From contig JAMDHS010000012.1 of NCBI GenBank assembly GCA_029717555.1, positions 186,001 through 250,000 of the forward strand: DNA of 64,000 nt, given 5' to 3'. The stretch comes from Peribolospora baueri. Taxonomy: Eukaryota > Basidiomycota > Peribolosporomycetes > Peribolosporales > Peribolosporaceae. A model generated the notes under the pieces. The model saw nothing but the letters and a program-made list of their open reading frames with translations. It made no database searches and was not told where the DNA came from. Of this stretch, positions 33,622 through 42,854 are shown one piece after another. Positions within the stretch are counted from its first letter, which is position 1, and the number at the start of each line of letters is the position of its first letter. The position numbers were made by a program, and so were the translations under genes.

Positions 33622-34218
33622 GGAAACAACGACCGAGCGGGAGGAGAATCGGCGACAGGAGGACGGGAAAGAGGAAGCGTAAAGTGCAGTGAATATGGTC
33701 CGTCCGAACCGAACCTTGATCGCCCGTCGTCGGGATCTCGATGGGAAGGGTGTTTCAGAAGGGGAGGACGGTAGGAGTCGCGTGGCGGGTGCCGCGCTCG
33801 CAGGGCCTCCTTCCGTTCTTTCTCTTATGGGACTGGGGCAAAGGGGAACGGGAGGGGGAGGGGGCGAGGAGAGGTGGAATGAGGAGGGGGATGGTCGTAG
33901 AAAGGAAGATGACGACGAGGGCCGAAAGGAGGGAGGGAGGAAAAAAAGGAGAGAGAGGATCAAGATCGAAAAGCTAAGAACGGCATCGATCTCCCTCTCC
34001 CGTCCTTCCGCCTGTCTTTCTCCCTTTCATTTCATCTTTCTTCCCAGTCAGTCCTCTTGTCTTGTATCTCTGTGCCCTTTGGAACATTGCTCGCAAGCGA
34101 CGACGACGACAATGGGTGGACAGCTCGCCTGCCCCTTTCATTCATCCTTTCCATTGTCCTGGTCGAGCGAGCGCGACGACGCGACGACGACGACGAGCAA
34201 CGGACGAACGAAGGGAGG

Positions 34219-34252
34219 CTCGACTCGACTCGACTCGACTCGACTCGACTCG
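34219..34252. repeat. (CTCGA)n array, copy 1
   Basis: Six to seven perfect CTCGA units. A related imperfect array lies about 470 bp downstream at 34717-34760. Confidence 0.9.
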
Positions 34253-34487
34253 TCTTGTTTGGCTCGACAGCACATCAACCGGAGGCACGTCAGGGTAAGC
34301 AAGCGCGAAGAGTGGCCAATTCCCGCCCATCCATCCAACCGACCCATCCATTCTCGAGGCAAATAGATGGCTGGCCGGAGTCGCACTACGTAGATAGCGC
34401 CCAACGTGGATTCGCGCTTGCCATCCCGGTCGTCATCATATCGACATCATCCTTGCGCTCGCGGGACCGAGCCGAACGAAGACATCG

Positions 34488-34514
34488 AGAAAGAAAGAAA
34501 GAAAGAAAGAAAGG
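34488..34514. repeat. (GAAA)n microsatellite
   Basis: About six GAAA units upstream of eL39. Confidence 0.85.
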
Positions 34515-34716
34515 CTGAGCGGAGGCACGCGATGCCGCCAAGAAGAGTGAAGACGAGGATAGATGGACGACCAACTAACAGCACCGCCGCGATCCAAGCC
34601 TCTCACCTCACGCCTATCTCCCTCCGAGCCGGCACCGTCCGTGCCACACCACGGCATCGGACACAGCACAGCACCCATCTTGCCCGCTCCCCTCCACCTC
34701 CACCACCTCGACCTAC

Positions 34717-34760
34717 TCTACTCGACTCGACTCAACTCGACTCAGACTCGACTCGACTCG
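34717..34760. repeat. (CTCGA)n array, copy 2, imperfect
   Basis: ACTCGACT-type units with interruptions (CTCAACTCGACTCAGACTCG), about 340 bp upstream of the eL39 start. Confidence 0.85.
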
Positions 34761-35099
34761 CCAAGCCGTCCCGGCCCGTCGTCGTCCGCCGGCCGAACTC
34801 GGCCCGCTCCCTAAATTCGTTCATGACGACGTCGGCTGCGGAACGAAAGCTTACGTACGCATCGATGCATCGATCAAGTTGCCGCAGCCAAGGAACTTGG
34901 GAGAGGACCCGACCCAGCTGCGCAGTGTGTTCGCGTCCGGCGACTGCGGCTCGTGGGATGACCAGACTGCAGAGATTTTCCTTCTTTCCCTCGAGCCGGT
35001 GCGCTTCAGCAGCAGCGCCCGCTCGCCCGCCCGCGCACGAGTTCTTCTCGCTCCCCCTCTCCTCCACCAAGGCTCCTTCATCTCAAGACCCTGCCGAGA

Positions 35100-35747
35100 A
35101 TGGTGAGAACGGACGCGCCGACCCTCTTTTTTTTTTCTTTACTCCCTTCTTTCGCCGGCACTGCGAGCATGGCCTCGCGGTGGGCGGCTGGGCTCCGTGG
35201 AGGTGGTCCGGAGGGTGGGAATAGATAGCTCGCGACGCCTTGATCGTGGATGGATGGATAAACGGAGCTGGCGAGGAGCGGAGCTGAGCGTGATCAAGGA
35301 TGCGGCCGCTGACATACGACCCTCTCTCGTATGCGCACTTTTTTTATTTTCTTTTCTATCCTTTCGCCTCATCCCCATCCCTTCTGTTCAGCCGTCCCAC
35401 AAGAGTTTCCGCACCAAGCAGATCTTGGCCAAGGCCCAGCGCCAGAACAGGTGAGCGGCGGCGCGGACGCCATCCGATAGTTTTTGGGCTGCACCGTCTC
35501 GTCGCCCTCGTCGATTGTGCGCTCACGACGATGTGACTTTTCTTGCCTCGTTGTCTGACAGGCCCATCCCCAACTGGTTCCGCCTGAAGACGGACACCAA
35601 GATCCAGTACAACGCGAAGAGGGTGAGCTAGCGGCGCGATTGGAGTGGTAGGAGTGGAAGGAGGTCGTCAAACGGATGCTCAGTCGTCGTCGCTCCCACC
35701 GTCTTCATCCACAGCGTCACTGGAGGCGGACTAAGCTCAACATCTAA
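35100..35747 (+). CDS. RPL39: Large-subunit ribosomal protein eL39
   Basis: A small basic protein of the 60S subunit near the peptide exit tunnel. Four exons: 35100-35102 (the ATG alone), 35392-35450, 35562-35622 and 35715-35747, giving 51 residues, the exact family length. Segments: PSHKSFRTKQILAKAQRQNR, then PIPNWFRLKTDTKIQYNAKR and RHWRRTKLNI. Donors are GTGAGA, GTGAGC and GTGAGC; acceptors are GTTCAG, CTGACAG and CCACAG. The start codon is separated from the rest by a 289 bp intron whose 3' half is very T-rich. No C/D-box snoRNA signature is obvious in the introns. Head-to-head with the Flc-like gene. Confidence 0.97.
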
Positions 35748-36422
35748 GGGTTCTCTCCCTCGATTCGGTCGTTGCGCTTTCCCACCGTTATCCTTTCCTC
35801 CCCTCCTCTCCCCGCTCCGGTCCCGGACGCCCTATGGCGACTCCCGCACGGTTATGAGCTCGAGACGCGTCATGCAACCCTCGTCCTTCCTTCCTCCCAT
35901 CCTCCATGCCGACCGTCGAGCTTTCCGCTCTAGACGTTTTTGCAAACTAAAAAACAAAAAAATTCCCCGTGTTAACGGCGTGAATGGATTCATGTTGAGC
36001 TCCAAGTCGTCTCTGTTCGTCCGTCCGTTCGTCAGCGGGTTACGAGGGAAGGAGAGAAACAGCAGGACGGGGGTGATAGATGAATTTTTCTTTTGTCGAA
36101 AATGGGAAGCGGCGGTGTGAGGCGACGAGAGGGGCGCATCTCGACTCTTCCTAACCCACAGCAGGTTGAAAAGCGCTAGCGAAAGTGAGTATGAAGAGCG
36201 CGCAAGCAAGCGGACTCTTCCTCACGAGTTAGCGGAGTCCCTAGTAAGTTAAGCATTGCTGAACCCAAATGACTACCGAGCGGGTCGAGGCATAGCCGTC
36301 TTGTAGCAACTTCCTGGTGTATTGAACAGGTGTGTGCTCGCTCGGCGTTACAATCTGGCCCGGCTAAGCATTTGACTCAGGGGGGGCACCCTATAAAAGC
36401 GTCGTCAAAAGCCTGAGCCTGG

Positions 36423-36445
36423 AAAAAAAAAAAAAAAAAAAAAAA
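36423..36445. repeat. Poly(A) tract
   Basis: 23 consecutive A's, about 30 bp downstream of a TATAAAAG motif. I saw no clear target-site duplication around it. Confidence 0.9.
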
Positions 36446-36650
36446 TTCCTAGTCAGGCTTGAACTATTCCTTCTTCTGCCTTTGCATCAGCTCGGTTTTG
36501 TGTAGCGTTTAGCGTTGTGCCAGGGGGAATGGATGTCAGATGTTGTGGATGTGCATGATTGCCGATGGCTAGACGAACGAAGACGAGAGGGAAGGGCCGG
36601 GGTGTCTGTCTTGTCGGTCTGTCCGACGAACGGACCGAGTGTCGCCGCTG

Positions 36651-36697
36651 GCTTTGCTTTGCTTTGCTTTGCTTGGTTGCTTGGTTGCTTGCTTGGC
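36651..36697. repeat. GCTTT/GCTTG short repeats
   Basis: Imperfect GCTTT units followed by GGTTGCTT units. Confidence 0.7.
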
Positions 36698-37168
36698 TTT
36701 GTTGCTATTTGGGTCCTCGAGAGGTGCGTCCGTGGCTCGAAGGGACCGATGGAGATATTTCAGACTGGCGCGGACAGACAGACAGACATCACAGACAGAC
36801 GTGACATGACGTGGCGTGACAGACATGACAGACGGGCGTCGAAGGCGCGTGCGCGCGCAAGACAGAGGAAGAGACGCCGAGGAGAAAGAAAGAAACAAGA
36901 AACAAGAAAACAAACAAGGTGGGAGTGAAAATGAAAAGAGAAAAGACGAGACGAGGCCGACGGACGGAAGTGGAAAGAAGGAAAGGAAGGAAGGAAGGAC
37001 CGACGGGGGAACGGAAAAGAACATAAAAGAACACAAAAAAGGTAAAAAAAAATAAAAAATAAAAAATAAAAAAAGGCCAAAAAGGTGGAGATGAACAAGT
37101 CTATCTAACGATCGAATCGGGCCACATCTACAAAGTCTCTGCCAAGGCAGGCTCTCTTCTCGCCGCCT

Positions 37169-40100
37169 TCAATGATGATGACCGCCAAACAAGCTCCTCC
37201 TCTTCTTCGTCCCCTCCTCGAGCCCCAGCCGCACGTGCGGGTGGTCCGCTTTCTCGCCGGGCCTGCCGTCGGATAGGATTTCGCCGCAGGAGCGGATGCT
37301 CCGGAGCCAAGGGTCTCCTTCGTCTTCGTCTTCGTCGTTGTCGTTGTCGTCCTCGTCCTCGTCCTCGTCGTCCTCCTCCTCCACCGCCTCCTCGTACACC
37401 CGCCCGTACATCTCCTCCTCCTCCACCACCTCCTCCTCCTCACCGCCATCATGGTCCCCGCGTACCACGTCGTCGTATCCGTTCACCGCGCGCCCGTTCG
37501 CCGCCTCGCCGCTTCCTCGAGCGGGCGAGCCGATGGGACGGGAGGGCAAGCCCGCCAGGTCGGCGTGGTCCGGTGGACGGGAAAGATCGGGCGAGTTGAA
37601 ATAGTCCGGCATGTTGCTCCCCGCCCCAGCCCCGTGTCCGTGTCCCGGGCCATCGGCGCCGCCGCCGCCGCCCAATGTATGGGCTGGCGTCATGGGTCTC
37701 ACGCCGTCTAGGCCGCCCCCGCCCGCGGAGGTCGGCCTCGACTTGACGCTCGACGGACGCGAATTTCTGCGACTGGACGGGGCGGACGAACCTCCGCCGT
37801 TGGTAGGCGTGCCATCGCCGGCGCCGGCTCGCGACCTGCCGCTGCTGCTGCTGTGCTTCTTGAGATCGTGCTCGCTCCCGCTTCGGCTCATCAACGGCGT
37901 CGCCAACGGGCTATCTCCGTCTTCACGCTTCTTTCCCCGCAGCAGCTCGCCGAGCGTACACCGCAGGCTGGGCTCGACGGCCATCATCCGCGTCAGCGCC
38001 GGCCGGGTCTCGCGCGGCAGGAGGCGGAAGATGCTATCGGCAGCGCCGGAGATGAACGTCGCTTGGGACGAGATGGAAGATACGGACGGCGTGCGCTCCT
38101 GCCGGCCTGCCGGCGGAGGGGGACGACCGGGCGGCGGCGGCGGGCTCGACGTGGAGGCGACGGCCGAGTCTGCACTGTTGACCACGCCGTTGATCGCGGG
38201 GCGCGACGATGACGACGTCGATGTCGAAGTGGAAAGCGCCCTCGAAGGCGATCTCGTCCGTCCGTCCAGCTCGGCCACCTTATCGCGCTGCTCGCGCTCC
38301 TCCTCCGCTGTCGGCAGCTCGGCAGGGGACGCTCGCGGAGTCGGCAAGACCTCGCCGTGCTGTCGTTGCCGCCGTTCGGCCCACTCGTCGTCCTCCTCTC
38401 CCAACGTTCGAGACTGCTGGACGGAGAGATAACCGGCTTCCTTGGCCGTCGGGATGGTGGGCGAGACCTGGCCTGGGCTCGCGGTGCGCATGAGGCCCTC
38501 GATGGCCAGCCTCGCGCCGCCACCGGCGCCTCCACCGGCGCCTTGCGGACGCTGCAGGGACTGCGCAACCGCGCCGTCAGAGCCGGGTCGAGAGGTGAGC
38601 GTGCTCTTCCGGCTCACGGCTGCCGAGCTGGAGACGCTGCTCGGGCATGTCGAGCTGGCGGCCGAGTCGACGTCGCCGCCGGTCGGCGGCTTGACGCAGA
38701 GCTCCGGGTGACTGGTGACGTAGAGCCGGAAGCTGGCGTCCGTCTTGACGTCCGGTAGCTTCCAGGGAAATCGACGGAGGACCATGCACATGAAGATGAT
38801 CGCCACGCTCCACACGTCTGTTAGGCGCGGATCGTACGTGGACTGGGTGAGGACCTCGGGAGCGAGGTAAGGGTCGGAGCCGACGACGCCAGAGGCGACG
38901 ACCTTGGACTTTCCGGGAGAGTGAAAAACGGTGGCGGTGCCAAAGTCGATGATCTTGACAATGTTGTCCTTGGTCATGACGCAGTTGTCGAGTTTAAGGT
39001 CGCGGTGGGCGAGGCCCATGGAGTGGAGGTAGTCGACGCCGCAGACGATCTGCTTGAAGACGCAGTAGATCTCCTGGCGGGTCATTTTGCCGCTCATGAC
39101 GACGCTGAAGAGGTCGTAAGGGGCGTATTCCATCACCTCGTAGGTGTGGCCGTGGTCGGAGATGATGTCGATGGTCTCGATGATGTTGACGTGGTGGAGC
39201 GTAGAGCCGATGCAGAACTCGGCGGTGACCTTTTTCATGTACTCCTTCTCGCTCTCGCCTGGACGGCGCTGGCGGAACTCTTTGACGGCAAACGTGGTGT
39301 GGTCCTTGCTGCGCTTGATGAGACGGACGGTGCCGCCGGCGCCGCTGCCGAGGACCTTGCCCCACTTGCCGTACTTTTTGGCCAGGTGGGCGTGGTCATC
39401 GCCTAGGGGCGGTGAATGCCGGCCGTGGTGGTGGTGGTGGAGGTGGTCTCTGTGCTTGGGTGTTGGGGCGGCGGAGACGAGTTTGGAGGAGGTGGCGGTG
39501 GCGGTGGAGGCGGAGGCGGAGGCGGTGGGGGAGGAAGAGTCGCTGGCGTGATGGCTGTGGTGACCGATGTGATGATGAAGGAAGCGGCGAAGGTCGTGGA
39601 GCGGGTTATGATGGTGCTTGTCCTTCGTCCCTCCGGGCGTGCTGGTGCCGCTGGTCGCGCTGCCGTCGTTATTGTGGCGGGAGGACTGTCGAAGGCCGTG
39701 GCCGGAGGAATGGGCGTCGGACACCCTCCTCGAGCCGAGCTTGGGGAAGACGAACTGGGGTGGTGTGGCTTGTCCGGCGGCGCGAGAGTCGTTTGCCTGG
39801 TCGGAGGACTGCTTCAAGTCGGCGACGACGGCGGGAGGCAAGACGGCGTTCGGGGCGGTCTTGCCGACGGTCGTCTTGCCCTCCGTTGAGCCGACGGTGG
39901 CGCTGTGGATGGGGGAAGCGGGCACGGACTGAGCGACGGCGCGAGGCGGTTGGGGAGCGAGGACCTTGCTGGTGTGGATGGGAGAGGTGGGCGTGGTGGC
40001 CTCGCTGGCGGCGCCCTTGGCGGTCGCTGTGCGAGGGCGAGGGCGAGTGGTGGCGACGGCCATGGGCTTGGCGACGACGGCGTCATCGCGATTTTCGCTG

Positions 40101-40369
40101 AGGGAGCGCCTCAAGGGGGGTGCGGACGGCGGGGCTACGGATGCGATGCGGTGCTGCTGTTGTTGGTCGTGGCCGACGGGGGGAGTGGGAGGGGGGGTGG
40201 CGGCGACGTAGCCGGGCGCGTGCTCGTTCTCGCGGAGGCGGTAGGCAGTGTGGGCGGTGTGGACGTGTAGGTTAGGGGAATTGGGCGAGTTGGGGTCATG
40301 ATCCGGGTCTGTGCCCAGGTGGACGATGCGCTGCATCGGGTTGGCGGAGAGCATGGCGGGCTGGGGCAA
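37169..40369 (-). CDS. Sat4/Hal4-like Ser/Thr protein kinase
   Basis: A kinase of the fungal HAL family (Sat4/Hal4, Hal5, Hrk1), whose relatives regulate plasma-membrane transporters and ion balance. Single exon, 1,066 residues. An N-terminal ~330 residues are Thr/Pro/His-rich with His clusters. The kinase domain starts at about residue 333 ([18 protein letters not shown]), with the ATP lysine in FAVKEF (K363), HRDLKLDN at 455-462, IIDFGTA at 473-479 and [10 protein letters not shown] at 498-507. At about residue 559, after [17 protein letters not shown], a Ser/Pro/Gln-rich stretch of about 215 residues interrupts the domain. The final C-lobe part ([28 protein letters not shown]) resumes at about 776-810. 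A long disordered, very acidic tail ([28 protein letters not shown]) follows and ends in KKRRSLFGG. All core catalytic residues are present. Confidence 0.92.
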   Translation of the reverse strand: MPQPAMLSANPMQRIVHLGTDPDHDPNSPNSPNLHVHTAHTAYRLRENEHAPGYVAATPPPTPPVGHDQQQQHRIASVAPPSAPPLRRSLSENRDDAVVAKPMAVATTRPRPRTATAKGAASEATTPTSPIHTSKVLAPQPPRAVAQSVPASPIHSATVGSTEGKTTVGKTAPNAVLPPAVVADLKQSSDQANDSRAAGQATPPQFVFPKLGSRRVSDAHSSGHGLRQSSRHNNDGSATSGTSTPGGTKDKHHHNPLHDLRRFLHHHIGHHSHHASDSSSPTASASASTATATSSKLVSAAPTPKHRDHLHHHHHGRHSPPLGDDHAHLAKKYGKWGKVLGSGAGGTVRLIKRSKDHTTFAVKEFRQRRPGESEKEYMKKVTAEFCIGSTLHHVNIIETIDIISDHGHTYEVMEYAPYDLFSVVMSGKMTRQEIYCVFKQIVCGVDYLHSMGLAHRDLKLDNCVMTKDNIVKIIDFGTATVFHSPGKSKVVASGVVGSDPYLAPEVLTQSTYDPRLTDVWSVAIIFMCMVLRRFPWKLPDVKTDASFRLYVTSHPELCVKPPTGGDVDSAASSTCPSSVSSSAAVSRKSTLTSRPGSDGAVAQSLQRPQGAGGGAGGGARLAIEGLMRTASPGQVSPTIPTAKEAGYLSVQQSRTLGEEDDEWAERRQRQHGEVLPTPRASPAELPTAEEEREQRDKVAELDGRTRSPSRALSTSTSTSSSSRPAINGVVNSADSAVASTSSPPPPPGRPPPPAGRQERTPSVSSISSQATFISGAADSIFRLLPRETRPALTRMMAVEPSLRCTLGELLRGKKREDGDSPLATPLMSRSGSEHDLKKHSSSSGRSRAGAGDGTPTNGGGSSAPSSRRNSRPSSVKSRPTSAGGGGLDGVRPMTPAHTLGGGGGADGPGHGHGAGAGSNMPDYFNSPDLSRPPDHADLAGLPSRPIGSPARGSGEAANGRAVNGYDDVVRGDHDGGEEEEVVEEEEMYGRVYEEAVEEEDDEDEDEDDNDNDEDEDEGDPWLRSIRSCGEILSDGRPGEKADHPHVRLGLEEGTKKRRSLFGGHHH

Positions 40370-40529
40370 GGCGAGGGGGGAGGCGGTGGTGGGTGTGGGT
40401 TGTTGTCGCGGTCGCAGTCGCGGGGATCACGGGAGCGAGAGGGCAGCAGGGCGGGTGATGAGGAGGAGAGGAGCGGCGGTCATGGGCTGGCTGGCGGGAG
40501 GAGGAAGCGGGGTAGGGAGTGGGCGGCGG

Positions 40530-40575
40530 AGGTGGAGAGGGAGGTGGAGAGGGAGGTGGAGAGGGAGGTGGAGAT
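40530..40575. repeat. 12-bp tandem repeat (GGTGGAGAGGGA)n
   Basis: Nearly four perfect units, about 160 bp upstream of the kinase start on the minus strand, probably in its 5' UTR or promoter. Confidence 0.85.
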
Positions 40576-41010
40576 GGCAATGGGAGATCGAGATGGACGT
40601 GGGAGGTAGAGAAGGGAGAAGGAGATGGATGGATGGTCGACGGCGTACGGAAGGCGGCTGGCTACGTCGTCGTCGGCGTCGAGAGGAAGGAAGGAAGAAA
40701 GCGCAATAACAACCGCAACAAGAAGCGACAAGCCGCGTCCGTCCGCTCGTCTGTTCGTTTCCTCGCGGTGGCTGGCCGGCCGGCTTGGCCTGGGCTTGGG
40801 TCGCGGGTGGGTGGGTGGGTGGATGTGGTGTGGCGGAGGTAATGAGGGAGAGACGAACGAGGGCGAGATATCTAGATGGCTTAGCTGGCTACAGTATGGT
40901 ATATTCTCCTCGGCCGTTCCTTGACGAATCGGCCGGCGCTGGGTGCAGATAGACAGCGAGCGCTGAGTGGAGTGCGCTCGGACGAGACAAGGAAAAGGGA
41001 GTTAAGAGGG

Positions 41011-41052
41011 AAAGAAAGAAAGAAAGAAAGAAAGAAAGAAAAAAAGAAAAAA
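41011..41052. repeat. (GAAA)n microsatellite
   Basis: About eight GAAA units passing into A-rich sequence. Confidence 0.9.
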
Positions 41053-41091
41053 AGTCGGCCGGCGTCGTCCGTCGGTCATCGAACCGAGCGG

Positions 41092-41116
41092 GCCGTGCCG
41101 TGCCGTGCCGTGCCGT
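41092..41116. repeat. (GTGCC)n microsatellite
   Basis: Four to five GTGCC units. Confidence 0.85.
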
Positions 41117-41792
41117 TCCTTCCTGCGCTCGCTTGCTCGCTCGCTCGGCCGTCGCCGCCGATTCTTGCCGACGGGGAAGGAGAAACAAGAAAAGAAGACA
41201 GCCAAGGAAGGACGCACGCGGAGAACCAACGCTTACGCTCGCACCGATTCATCCTCCTCGACGCCACGCCCCGCTGCTCGAGCGCTCCTCTCCGCACACG
41301 ACCGACCGACGGGCCCCGATACGATACGCTCGAGTCGACTCGGTGGGTCGTGGTGCGCGTGCTTAAAACGGACGCCGACCGTCGTCGTCCATCCCGCCCG
41401 CCCGTCCGACCGAGGCGGAGAGACACAGACACAGTCCGCAGACACAGTCCGAGTTGGTCATCGATCCTTATCCGCCGTCGCCACCGTCCACCCATCTTCC
41501 CCCGCGCCGCGCCCTCCGGCCACCGACCGGCCCGGGCCCCACGCCGGCCCGCCCTAGCCCGCCTCGTCGCTCGGCGAATGGACAGGACGGGTCACGCATC
41601 CGTCATCTCCGTGCTCGCGTGGCCGGAGATGACGTCAGTCACGCCCCAAGCCGCAGCCAGTTGTCTGTCTGTCCGCGACGACCAACTGGAAACTGTTGAC
41701 TGACTCACTCACTCGCCCGGTGCTGCTAAGCAGGCTGTTAGGCGTGAGTGAGGGTGAGGGAGGAGGAAGCAGACGTCTTCCGCCCCGTCCAA

Positions 41793-41823
41793 ATGAACGA
41801 ACGAACGAACGAACGAACGAACG
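41793..41823. repeat. (GAAC)n microsatellite
   Basis: Seven to eight GAAC units. Confidence 0.9.
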
Positions 41824-42419
41824 ACCTCGAGCTCGCGTTCGAATCGGATCCAATCCAATCCAGTCTGAAGGCTAAATCCATGTTCGGAGCCATCCATGAT
41901 TCGATTCGTGACGATAATAAAGAAGCTGGCCTTGGGATCTCGGATCTTCGATCTTGGTCCATAGCTTATATATTGTAATCGGGTATTTATATATTAATTA
42001 ATATTAATTGTTTTTTCGGTTCCGCCTAATCCTAATGAGTGAGAAGATCCGAGTGGGGCCAGTTGAAGAAGCAAGTTGACAGGAAATGATCCAAGGTGTA
42101 CGTAAGAAAGCCTGAAGCCTGCTCTGGATGATCCAGTAAGCCAGGTTCCGGGGGTGGCAGGTGGCAGAGGATGAAGAAACTCTTTCTTTTGTGTGATGAG
42201 CGATGTAGGTGCCGTTGCATAATAGTCCTAGTCCTTCAAAGCCTTAACTGCGAAACAGACGCTGGACCAGCGAACGAACTTGGCATTGTTTCCATTGCCC
42301 TTTCCACACGAAAAAACTCACTTTCTCTGAGTTACAGTATACCCTTCCAGTACAGATAGATGCACATCATCTCAAGAAAAAACCTCTCTCTTTGCTTCGC
42401 TTCCCCCACCGCATCTCAT

Positions 42420-42464
42420 TAGTCATATAGTCATATAGTCATATAGTCATATAGTCATATGTAT
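42420..42464. repeat. 9-bp tandem repeat (TCATATAGT)n
   Basis: About five units of TCATATAGT, followed by GTATATATA; unusually AT-rich for this window. Confidence 0.9.
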
Positions 42465-42777
42465 ATATATTTATGAGAGACCGGTCGCTATGCCATCGTA
42501 TCCGAGAGGTACGTCCATCTGAACATGAATAAAATAGAACAGGACAGAATAGAATGGGATGGGACGCGTTGGGACTGGACTGGACGGAAGCCAAGAAGCC
42601 GAGAAAAAAAAAAGGCAAAGCAAAGCAAAGCGTAACGACGCCGACACCAAAGCGGAGTACGAGTGAAAAGAAGAGAAAAGAAAGGAAAGAAAGCAAGAGA
42701 GAGGGACGGACGGACGGAGATGGCGATCGATGGATAGATGGCCCATTGCGCGCACGTTCGTTCATTCCACAAGACAG

Positions 42778-42827
42778 GACAGGACAGGTTAGGTTAGGTT
42801 AGGTTGGACGGACGGACGGACGGACAG
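42778..42827. repeat. GGACA, GGTTA and GGAC short repeats
   Basis: ACAGG units, three to four GGTTA units and five GGAC units in tandem. Confidence 0.8.
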
Positions 42828-42854
42828 GGTCCACTCGAAAAATTAAGTGAGATT

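Larger units (their letters stand above)
33576..35099. promoter_or_regulatory. Divergent region, Flc-like gene / eL39
   Basis: 1.5 kb between two head-to-head genes. It holds a (GGT)n run just upstream of the Flc start, two CTCGA arrays and a GAAA run. Long frames (such as 33689-34366 and 34406-35224 plus) are low-complexity and unsupported. Confidence 0.45.
35748..37168. other. Convergent gap eL39 / kinase
   Basis: 1.4 kb between the eL39 stop and the kinase stop. It contains a TATAAAAG motif at about 36391, a run of 23 A's at 36423-36445, GCTTT repeats at about 36651-36697, GACA repeats at about 36774-36830, and an A-rich stretch just before 37080. No supported gene. The lower GC near 35.9-36.5 kb is unlike the surroundings. 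Confidence 0.5.
40370..42854. other. Kinase upstream region and ATG4 3' side, repeat-rich
   Basis: 2.5 kb with no supported gene. From left: a 12-bp GA-rich tandem repeat (about 40530-40575), a GAAA run, GTGCC repeats, a GAAC run, an AT-rich patch at about 41960-42015 (TATATATTAATTAATATTAATTG), the TCATATAG array, and GGTTA/GGAC short repeats. A weak C-box-like GTGATGA at about 42194 has no convincing partner. Confidence 0.5.

Noticed and set aside
39412-40101. Gly/Arg-rich frames antisense to the kinase N-terminus
   Set aside because: Low-complexity shadows of the Thr/Pro/His-rich kinase N-terminal region.
41830-41845. GTTCGAATC, matching a tRNA B box
   Set aside because: No tRNA cloverleaf or A box can be built around it; the upstream sequence is the GAAC microsatellite.
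42190-42335. GTGATGA ... CTGA as a possible C/D-box RNA
   Set aside because: The spacing is about 135 bp, there is no terminal stem, and no guide-like match could be argued.
42783-42805. GGTTA repeats resembling insect-type telomere units
   Set aside because: Only three to four units between other short repeats and inside a gene-rich region; better explained as a microsatellite.
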